From contig DKAI01000106.1 in the NCBI GenBank assembly GCA_002450755.1, positions 13,859 through 29,390 on the forward strand: DNA of 15,532 nt, in the 5' to 3' direction. This stretch comes from Deltaproteobacteria bacterium UBA6930. GTDB lineage: Bacteria; Myxococcota_A; UBA9160; UBA6930. A program made the position numbers and the translations under genes. This document shows positions 6,891 through 12,872 of the stretch, piece after piece; position 1 is the first letter of the stretch, and every line of letters starts with the position of its first letter. The notes beneath the pieces were generated by a model. That model saw nothing but the letters and a program-made list of their open reading frames with translations, was not told the origin of the DNA and made no database searches.

Positions 6891-9269
6891 TTATGAAGAA
6901 GGCGAAGCTTTTTCTCGTAGAAGCTCCAGTATATAGCTCGGGGTTAAAGGGCTCTTTCCGATCTGGACTCCGAAGGGTTCTAGGGCATCAGCTACAGCAT
7001 TTATCACGGCAGCTGGGGAAGCAATTGTTCCGGCTTCTCCCATCCCTTTCACGCCTTCAGCGGTCACGGGAGAGGGCGTTTCGATATGGACGATTTCCAA
7101 GTCAGGTATCTCTGTTGCGGTTGGGTATAGGTAGTCCATGAGACTTCCGGCCTGGAACTGTCCGTCCTCATCGTAAGCTGCATCTTCAAGTAGCGCCGCT
7201 CCAATTCCCTGGACGATCGCGCCCGAAATTTGCCCCTCGACTATCGTGGGGTTAAGCATGAGGCCACAATCTTCGACTGCTGCGACTCGAAGTAACTTTA
7301 TGTTCCCGGTGGCCGTATCCACTTCTACGATTACGCCACAGCAACCATTGCTGTAAGTCTCGGGAGGATCGTAGGAACGTGTAGAGGCAAGAGAATATTC
7401 CTCGATCGACTCTGGTCGAGCTCGTCCACCAAAGTAACTAAAACCTGCTAATTCGGATATCGGCATTGATTTGACGGGGGCTCCTTTTAGGCGGGCTTCT
7501 CCGTCATAAAGTTCGATGTCGTCCGGACTAGCTTCAAGGAGTTGTCCTGCCATTGCGAGTAATTTTTCTTTTATGTCCTCTGCGGCAAGTCGGATTGCAC
7601 CGGTACCTATTACAGCACTCCTGCTGGCATAGGTACCCATTCCATACACTGAGCCTTCGGTAGTTCCGTAGACAACTCTGACATTTTCAAGCCGCACGCC
7701 AAGTTTATCAGCTGCAACTTGTGCAAGTGTCGTTTGATGTCCTTGACCGTGTGAGTGGAGTCCCGTGGTTACAGTTACGGAGCCATCAGGTTCCATTGTT
7801 ACCGATGCGCGATCATGGAAGGAAGCAGGCATGCCGTTTTGATGGCACATGTCTGTTCCCAGGCCACATGGCTCAATAAAGGGGCTAAAACCGATTCCGA
7901 GGTAACGGCCGCTTTGTCTCTGTTCTTTCTGTTCAGTTCGGAATTGGTCATAGTCAAGTTGCCTGGCTGCACTCTGTATACTTTCCGAATAGCTTCCACT
8001 ATCGATTTTGCATCCGAGTACAGTTACTTGCTGCACAGATTCCAAAACGTTTTTTAATCGGAGCTCTATAGGATCTACCTTTAACTCCCTGGCAATGTCG
8101 TCGATAAGACTTTCGCGCGCCATCTGGCCAGGCACCCATCCGACTCCGCGGATCGCGCCGATATGGCACTTGTTTGTAAGGGGTGTATCTACGATGTATT
8201 TGACGTTTTCGACTTTATACATGCTAGGAAGTTGAGTCCCAGCCAGAAGAGCATCTACAAGAGGCGAAAATGGCATGGATGAGTAGGCGCCGCTGTCACT
8301 GATGAAATGGCCACGAATTCCGGTGAAGTTGTGCTCCTCGTCCAAGGAGATCTCTATCTCGCAAACCATCCCTTTAGAGTGGATGCTGGCGGAAAGGTCT
8401 TCGTATCGGTCGGAGATCCATTTGACAGGCTTTCCTAACTTCATGCTTATGGCAGGGATGACGACATCCTCTGGAAAAAGGTGTGACTTTTGACCAAATC
8501 CGCCCCCTACGTCGGGGGCGACCACGCTGATCATGCCTTCATTTATTTTGAGAATTGGAGCTAAGAATGTCCTAAGAAGGTGAGGGCATTGTGACGAGCA
8601 CCACACAGTCAGTCGGTTAGAGCTCGATTCGTACTTCGCAACGACACCTCTAGGTTCGAGAGGTGCGCCAGCGGTACGACCAGCTACGAATCGTTTTTTG
8701 AAAATGTGTTTAGCTTCTGAAAAGGCGAGGTCCACATCGCCTGCGCCACCTTCTATGTGAGCGATGTTGTTGTCCTCGAGGGCTTCGTCGACTCGAACTG
8801 CTGAGGTTAGCAGTGACTCTTCTGGGTCAGAAATCGCAGGTAAAGGCTCCCAGTCCACTTCGATCGCGTCGACGCCATCTTCGGCAGAGTAGCGGGTTTT
8901 GGCAACAACCACCGCGACGGGGTCACCTACATGTCGCGCTTTGTCTAAAGGTAATGCCCGTCTACTAGCTGTTCGTACTTCGGGGCGATTTACAGCAGTA
9001 GTGATTTCACCGGTGTCTTCCTCGAGGTCTTTGCCAGTAAAGACTGCGAGTACGCCAGGGATATTGAGAGCCCCAGAAGTCTCTATATTTTTAATCCGAG
9101 CGTGGGGGAAAGGACTCCGGACAAACGCTGCGTGAAGCATCCCAGGGATTTCTACATCATCAACATATTGACCATCTCCTCTTAGGTACTTTGGGTCTTC
9201 TACCCGTTGCACACGAGCGCCAATATACTCGTTTGGTCTCACTACCTGGGTTTCTTGATTCTGGCTCAT
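6891..9269 (-). CDS. Xanthine dehydrogenase/CoxL-family molybdopterin-binding (large) subunit
   Basis: A 792-residue catalytic subunit of a three-subunit molybdenum hydroxylase (CoxL/XdhA-large/aldehyde oxidase type). These enzymes insert water-derived oxygen into aldehydes, N-heterocycles or CO. In order are an N-terminal a/b hammerhead domain (about 15-140) with GDGQYVDDV and HVGDPVAVVVA, LEPRGVVAKY (204-213), the Moco loop DVGGGFGQK (253-261), GLHSHGQGH (503-511), GTYASRSAV (545-553) and KGMGEAGT (741-748), where E745 is the catalytic glutamate. The active-site loop is GAIRGVGW (371-378). It lacks the CSFR cysteine of form I CO dehydrogenase, and differs from the form II GAYRGAGR pattern by ending in Trp. 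ATG 9269 has AGGAGGG (9279-9273) 3 nt upstream. No FeS or FAD subunit gene is adjacent. The gene converges on the LLM gene and diverges from the aminotransferase. Confidence 0.92.
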   Translation of the reverse strand: MSQNQETQVVRPNEYIGARVQRVEDPKYLRGDGQYVDDVEIPGMLHAAFVRSPFPHARIKNIETSGALNIPGVLAVFTGKDLEEDTGEITTAVNRPEVRTASRRALPLDKARHVGDPVAVVVAKTRYSAEDGVDAIEVDWEPLPAISDPEESLLTSAVRVDEALEDNNIAHIEGGAGDVDLAFSEAKHIFKKRFVAGRTAGAPLEPRGVVAKYESSSNRLTVWCSSQCPHLLRTFLAPILKINEGMISVVAPDVGGGFGQKSHLFPEDVVIPAISMKLGKPVKWISDRYEDLSASIHSKGMVCEIEISLDEEHNFTGIRGHFISDSGAYSSMPFSPLVDALLAGTQLPSMYKVENVKYIVDTPLTNKCHIGAIRGVGWVPGQMARESLIDDIARELKVDPIELRLKNVLESVQQVTVLGCKIDSGSYSESIQSAARQLDYDQFRTEQKEQRQSGRYLGIGFSPFIEPCGLGTDMCHQNGMPASFHDRASVTMEPDGSVTVTTGLHSHGQGHQTTLAQVAADKLGVRLENVRVVYGTTEGSVYGMGTYASRSAVIGTGAIRLAAEDIKEKLLAMAGQLLEASPDDIELYDGEARLKGAPVKSMPISELAGFSYFGGRARPESIEEYSLASTRSYDPPETYSNGCCGVIVEVDTATGNIKLLRVAAVEDCGLMLNPTIVEGQISGAIVQGIGAALLEDAAYDEDGQFQAGSLMDYLYPTATEIPDLEIVHIETPSPVTAEGVKGMGEAGTIASPAAVINAVADALEPFGVQIGKSPLTPSYILELLREKASPSS

Positions 9270-9396
9270 AGGCCCTCCTGGTTACTATTAGTTCGTACCA
9301 CAGTTGGGCCGATTAAGGAATTGGAAGGTTTTCTTCCCTTTCTTCGTAATTTCGGCGACGATGCTATCCAGGAGCAATCCAAGCTAGGGGAAGGAA

Positions 9397-10677
9397 ATGG
9401 CTGACTTACGTAAGAAAAACGACGGAAATTCGATAGAAGAGCGAGCGAGGAAGATCTTTCCATCTGGGGGCTTCGGAAATTTGAAAGCGGACCTCGTGAT
9501 CGAGTCGGGGTCAGGAGGTCGAGTTCGAGATCACCTTGGAAAGGAGTATATAGATTTTGTTCTTGGTTCAGGACCAATGCTCGTGGGTCACGCGCATCCT
9601 GATGTTACGGAAGCGGTCGAGAAACAACTGTCGAAAGGGACAACGTTTTTTGCTCTAAATGAATCAGCGATCGAGCTTGCTGAAATGATCGTGGCCGCCG
9701 TTCCGTGTGCTGAGCAACTCCGGTTCGTGTCCAGCGGGTCTGAAGCCACCCTTTATACAATGCGTCTTGCGCGAGCGTTCACTGGGAAGGAGAAGATTCT
9801 TAAATTCGAGGGTGGATATCATGGAATGAATGATTATGCCCTTATGAGCATGGCACCCAAAAAGGAGGCTGACTTTCCTCAACCCCTCCCAGATTCTGCT
9901 GGAATCCCAACTTCGGTTGGTGAGTCTGTGCTCATCGCTCCTTTTAACGATCTTGAAACTACGAAAGAGCTCTTGATTCAAAATCGGAATGAAGTGGCTG
10001 CAGTGATTGTCGAGCCATTTCAAAGATTGATATCTCCGAAGCCTGGTTTTCTCGAAGGTTTAAGAGAGTTAACCGCTTCTGAAGGGGTGTTACTGATTTT
10101 TGACGAAGTGGTTACTGGTTTTAGATTTTCATATCAGGGAGCTCAGGGTTACTACGGCGTTGTTCCAGACCTCTGCGCTCTTGGGAAGGTCATTGGAGGA
10201 GGATTCCCTCTTGCAGCAGTTGCGGGAAGCAGAAAACTTTTTGATCACTTCGATTCGGAAAAGGTGGGAGCAAGTGGTTATCTTCCTCAGATCGGCACTT
10301 TAAGTGGAAATCCAGTGGCTTCCGTTGCAGGTATTGCGACTCTGAAAATACTTTCAAAAGCAGGAGCTTATGAGGAAATATTCGAAACAGGTCGAGTGTT
10401 AATGGCGGGGATCGAAGACATTCTCAAATCTTGTGGTGTGGAGGCTCAGGTGATTGGAGAGCCCCCTCTGTTTGATGTTGTTTTTGGGTCCGGTTCTTTG
10501 GACGACTACCGAGCCGTGGCGGCTTGTGATATTTCGCTTTTGGGTAAATTTAATCAAAGCTTGCGCAGCAATGGTGTCCTCAAGGGAGACACCAAGTTTT
10601 ACGTGTCCCTTGCTCACACGAGCGAGGACGTGCAACGCACCCTGGAAGCTGTCGATCTTTCAATAAAGGGCCTGTGA
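9397..10677 (+). CDS. Class-III PLP-dependent aminotransferase/aminomutase, glutamate-1-semialdehyde aminomutase-like
   Basis: A 426-residue fold-type I PLP enzyme of aminotransferase class III, closest in motifs to HemL. SSGSEATLY (112-120) is the phosphate-binding region, EGGYHG (138-143) stacks on the ring, DEVVTGFR (236-243) holds the pyridine-nitrogen aspartate, ALGKVIGGG (261-269) gives the Schiff-base lysine K264, and TLSGNPVA (301-308) matches the aminomutase pattern. The N-terminus (FPSGGFGN) lacks the usual PGGVNSPVR of heme-pathway HemL, so it is more likely a catabolic or specialised relative than the tetrapyrrole enzyme. That is inference. ATG 9397 is preceded by AGGGGAAGG at 9386-9394. 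It diverges from the molybdenum-enzyme gene across 127 nt with no convincing promoter pair. A role in moving an amino group on a ring-cleavage product would fit the neighbourhood. Confidence 0.85.
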   Translation: MADLRKKNDGNSIEERARKIFPSGGFGNLKADLVIESGSGGRVRDHLGKEYIDFVLGSGPMLVGHAHPDVTEAVEKQLSKGTTFFALNESAIELAEMIVAAVPCAEQLRFVSSGSEATLYTMRLARAFTGKEKILKFEGGYHGMNDYALMSMAPKKEADFPQPLPDSAGIPTSVGESVLIAPFNDLETTKELLIQNRNEVAAVIVEPFQRLISPKPGFLEGLRELTASEGVLLIFDEVVTGFRFSYQGAQGYYGVVPDLCALGKVIGGGFPLAAVAGSRKLFDHFDSEKVGASGYLPQIGTLSGNPVASVAGIATLKILSKAGAYEEIFETGRVLMAGIEDILKSCGVEAQVIGEPPLFDVVFGSGSLDDYRAVAACDISLLGKFNQSLRSNGVLKGDTKFYVSLAHTSEDVQRTLEAVDLSIKGL

Positions 10678-10719
10678 TTTCTGGATTTTGCTTCGTTTTA
10701 ACGGGGTGGAGGAAACGAG

Positions 10720-10842
10720 ATGTCTGCTAGGAGAGTGGTAGCGTGGAGGCTGAATTGTGCTCTCAGCCGAAGGATTGGCTGGCAAGACACAGCAGAATCC
10801 AAGGGCCACATGACCAAGAGTGGAAATGAAGCAGAGAAGTAA
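10720..10842 (+). CDS. Possible 40-codon small ORF in the leader of the coxD-like gene
   Basis: ATG 10720 is preceded by a strong GGAGG (10708-10712) at 7 nt, the best-spaced ribosome binding site in the right half of the window, and the frame runs 40 codons to TAA (10840-10842). The product is basic at its N-terminus (MSARRVVAWRLNCALSRR) and polar and charged at its C-terminus (SGNEAEK). It has no signal peptide, and I recognise no family. It could be a leader peptide, a true small protein, or chance within a structured RNA, since its codons also form the hairpins described for this leader. Confidence 0.3.
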   Translation: MSARRVVAWRLNCALSRRIGWQDTAESKGHMTKSGNEAEK

Positions 10843-10907
10843 CGGGAGCCACTATCCTTGGCTCGGGCTAAGGTCCACTTCTGGACTGGATCAGGCAAAC
10901 TTGGTCG
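10742..10907 (+). ncRNA. Candidate structured RNA/leader upstream of the molybdenum-cofactor maturation genes
   Basis: The 266-nt gap before the coxD-like gene is dense in complementary segments. GGCTGA (10748-10753) pairs with TCAGCC (10763-10768), while the same CAGCC can instead pair with GGCTG (10777-10781), giving mutually exclusive hairpins. GACCAAG (10812-10818) matches CTTGGTC (10900-10906) as a 7-bp long-range helix. It encloses GAGCC/GGCTC (10846-10850 with 10860-10864) and GTCCA-CTTC-TGGAC (10873-10886). CCAAGG (10799-10804) could alternatively pair with CCTTGG (10856-10861). This looks like a multi-helix RNA with possible switching. It matches no riboswitch I know well, including the Moco RNA and cobalamin classes. 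A decayed intron or an unnamed element are alternatives. The pairings are seen; the function is inferred. Confidence 0.35.
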
Positions 10908-10943
10908 ATAAGGAATATTGCCGTAATTAGGAGCAACGAAGGG

Positions 10944-11861
10944 ATGAGCGAAGACGCATTCAGATCGCCAGAAACGGTCTCAGAAGCCTTTTCTGGGGAC
11001 GATTACATACTAGATCGGAAACTGGCCCTCACGATCAAACTAGCGATGGACCTACAGAAACCGATCTTACTCGAAGGGGAAGCTGGTGTAGGGAAGACAG
11101 AGGTCGCGAAGGTTCTAGCGAAGGTTATCGAAACTCCAATGATCCGGCTTCAATGCTATGAGGGACTAGACGCAAGCACCTCCCTGTATGAGTGGAACTA
11201 CGCCAGGCAAGTTTTAGCGATTAGAATGGCCGAAGATGAACCAGAGAAACGTTCTCAGCTTGCGGAGAATATTTTCGGTGACGAATACCTTTTAAGCCGA
11301 CCGTTGTTGCAAGCGATAAGGCACGAGGGTCCAAAGCCAGCCGTTCTTTTAATCGATGAAATCGACCGCGCCGATGAAGAATTCGAAGCGTTTCTTCTGG
11401 AGATTCTTTCGGATTTCCAAATTACTGTACCTGAGATAGGAACCTTTGCTGCAATTCACACGCCGGTAGTAGTTCTTACTTCCAATAGGACTAGAGAGCT
11501 CAATGATGCTCTTAAACGTCGATGTCTCTACCTTTGGATAGACTACCCAAGTCCTGAGAAGGAGAGAGAAATCATTCTTCGAAGAGTTCCCGGAATTGAA
11601 GCGCAACTTGCAAAGAAAGTGAGCGAAGTTATGCAGCGCCTTAGGAACGTAGATTTTTACAAGAAACCTGGTATCGCCGAAGCACTCGATTGGAGTAGAG
11701 CCCTTTTAGGCCTCCATGTCGACGAAATAGATTCAGATTCGTTGATGGACACAGCAGGGTGTGTTTTGAAATATAAGGACGATATAGATCTCCTCGAAAG
11801 AATTGGAGCCGAAGAAATCCTGGAAGGAACGGATAGAGCGACAATCGAGAGTAAAAACTAA
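10944..11861 (+). CDS. MoxR-type AAA+ ATPase, CoxD-like molybdenum-hydroxylase maturation chaperone
   Basis: A 305-residue cytoplasmic AAA+ protein. Walker A is GEAGVGKT (45-52), Walker B is VLLIDEIDRAD (134-144), sensor 1 is VVLTSNRTREL (176-186, N181), and arginine-finger candidates sit in ALKRRCLYLW (189-198). The QCYEGLDASTSLYEWNY stretch (70-86) is characteristic of the CoxD subgroup, which in carboxydotrophs helps build the Cu/Mo centre of CO dehydrogenase and in other organisms serves related molybdenum hydroxylases. Length is that of CoxD. ATG 10944 has AGGAG (10929-10933) 10 nt upstream. CoxD usually works with a VWA-domain protein (CoxE) encoded next to it. Here the next gene is instead an XdhC domain, and no CoxE is visible. 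It heads the compact maturation operon that continues to 14494, behind the structured leader. Confidence 0.9.
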   Translation: MSEDAFRSPETVSEAFSGDDYILDRKLALTIKLAMDLQKPILLEGEAGVGKTEVAKVLAKVIETPMIRLQCYEGLDASTSLYEWNYARQVLAIRMAEDEPEKRSQLAENIFGDEYLLSRPLLQAIRHEGPKPAVLLIDEIDRADEEFEAFLLEILSDFQITVPEIGTFAAIHTPVVVLTSNRTRELNDALKRRCLYLWIDYPSPEKEREIILRRVPGIEAQLAKKVSEVMQRLRNVDFYKKPGIAEALDWSRALLGLHVDEIDSDSLMDTAGCVLKYKDDIDLLERIGAEEILEGTDRATIESKN

Positions 11862-11871
11862 GAGGATCGTG

Positions 11872-12183
11872 ATGGAAGACATCTTAGAAAAAGCACTTGA
11901 ATGGGCGGTGCAAGGTGAGAAGGTTGCCATTGCCACAGTAACTCAGACATGGGGTTCATCACCGTGTCCGACGGGAAGCCAGCTTGTGGTAAACGGCGAT
12001 TCCGTATTCTTTGGCTCGGTCTCTGGCGGATGCGTTGAGGCGGCGGTCGTGGAAGAGTCTCAGCGGGTCATTGCTTCAGGCAACGCAACTGAGCTTAGCT
12101 TCGGTGTTTCAGATGAGGCAGCATGGGAAGTAGGCCTTGCGTGTGGAGGAGAAATTCGAGTTCTGGTCGAGCCGGTCGCATGA
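11872..12183 (+). CDS. XdhC/CoxI-family protein, N-terminal domain alone (molybdenum cofactor insertion)
   Basis: A 103-residue protein equal to the N-terminal XdhC_CoxI domain. It shows TVTQTWGSSPCPTGSQLVV (22-40), GSVSGGCVE (48-56, C54) and a closing AWEVGLACGGEIRVLVEPV. XdhC proteins bind the molybdenum cofactor, protect it, and promote its sulfuration and insertion into xanthine dehydrogenase-type enzymes; here the two domains are on separate genes. The frame is open upstream to 11803, but ATG 11872 is chosen because GAGGA (11862-11866) lies 5 nt before it, just after the CoxD-like stop, and because the domain begins there. The 3' end overlaps the next gene by 4 nt (ATGA), implying translational coupling and a stoichiometric pair. 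The split is natural for this family and not a frameshift, since the C-domain gene has its own start and linker. Confidence 0.88.
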   Translation: MEDILEKALEWAVQGEKVAIATVTQTWGSSPCPTGSQLVVNGDSVFFGSVSGGCVEAAVVEESQRVIASGNATELSFGVSDEAAWEVGLACGGEIRVLVEPVA

Positions 12184-12872
12184 AAAAGAATATCCTCGAT
12201 CAGGTAGTCATCGCTAAGAGAAAAAATGATCCAATTGTTCTGATTACAAAGATAACTACAGAGGAACAGTGGATATATAAAGCGAATGAGGGTTTGAATA
12301 TTAGAGGCCTCGAAAATGTCGAAGAACTTTCAGAAGCGGCCTTGCGTACGGATCGTTGTGCTCGTATTCAAGTCAACGAAGATATTTTTTTCATACAGCC
12401 TTTTAATCCTACCCTTCGTATGATCATCATCGGTGCTGTTCATGTCGCACAGTTCTTAGTTCAATTTGCGAGCCTTTCTGGTTTTGCGGTGACAGTAGTC
12501 GATCCGAGAGGAGCTTTTGCGTCTGAAGTTAGGTTTCCAGGCGTTGCCAAGTTGACAAGCTGGCCCGATGATGCCCTTAGGGAATTGAAGCCGGATTTCA
12601 GGACGGCCGTGGTCATGCTGAGTCATGATCCGAAGCTCGATGACCCTGCTTTAGTCACTACGTTAAATTCCGAAGCCTTTTATGTAGGAGCTCTTGGCAG
12701 CAAGAAGACTCACCATTCAAGGTGCGAAAGACTTTTAGCGGAAGGTGTTACATCAGAGGAGATTAGTAGAATACATGCCCCGATTGGACTGGATATCGGA
12801 GCCCGTTCGCCTAGCGAAATAGCGGTCTCCATAATAGGTGAAGTCGTAGAATCCTTACGTAGGTCCAAATGA
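12180..12872 (+). CDS. XdhC-family protein, C-terminal Rossmann domain (molybdenum hydroxylase accessory factor)
   Basis: A 230-residue protein. About 70 N-terminal residues form a small mixed domain, followed by the XdhC_C Rossmann fold: MIIIGAVHVAQ (81-91, nucleotide-binding loop), a VTVVDPR strand ending at D108, YVGALGSKKTHHSRCERL, and the family signature APIGLDIGARSPSEIAVSI near the end. The true start is ATG 12180, overlapping the preceding stop as ATGA. An in-frame ATG at 12123 would add 19 residues that are only the N-domain gene read in another frame. It partners the N-domain protein encoded just before, and together they rebuild a full XdhC/CoxF-type factor that delivers sulfurated cofactor to the hydroxylase. 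It overlaps the next gene by 4 nt. Confidence 0.9.
   Translation: MKKNILDQVVIAKRKNDPIVLITKITTEEQWIYKANEGLNIRGLENVEELSEAALRTDRCARIQVNEDIFFIQPFNPTLRMIIIGAVHVAQFLVQFASLSGFAVTVVDPRGAFASEVRFPGVAKLTSWPDDALRELKPDFRTAVVMLSHDPKLDDPALVTTLNSEAFYVGALGSKKTHHSRCERLLAEGVTSEEISRIHAPIGLDIGARSPSEIAVSIIGEVVESLRRSK

Noticed and set aside
6891..9269. Form I carbon monoxide dehydrogenase (CoxL)
   Set aside because: The cysteine-containing AYRCSFR loop that binds the Cu/Mo centre is absent; the loop reads GAIRGVGW.
9270..9396. Divergent promoter pair between the molybdenum-enzyme and aminotransferase genes
   Set aside because: A promoter region is expected here, but the best hexamers (TTGGAA with CGTAAT, 18-nt spacer) are too poor to call.
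10843..10870. Resemblance of GGGAGCCACT to the B12-box of cobalamin riboswitches
   Set aside because: The other conserved cobalamin segments and the right spacing are missing, and the downstream genes are for molybdenum cofactor.
10698..10898. 66-codon minus-strand frame in the coxD leader
   Set aside because: No ribosome binding site precedes its start, and the plus-strand 40-codon ORF has a far better one. It overlaps the hairpin region and may be open only by chance.
10678..10943. Moco (molybdenum cofactor) riboswitch
   Set aside because: I looked for the known Moco RNA core, including its conserved GCCTCCC-type segment and tetraloop arrangement, and did not find it.
11872..12872. Frameshifted single xdhC gene
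   Set aside because: The two frames meet at a clean ATGA stop-start overlap, the first protein ends after its domain, and the second has its own N-terminal segment, so this is a natural split rather than a broken gene.
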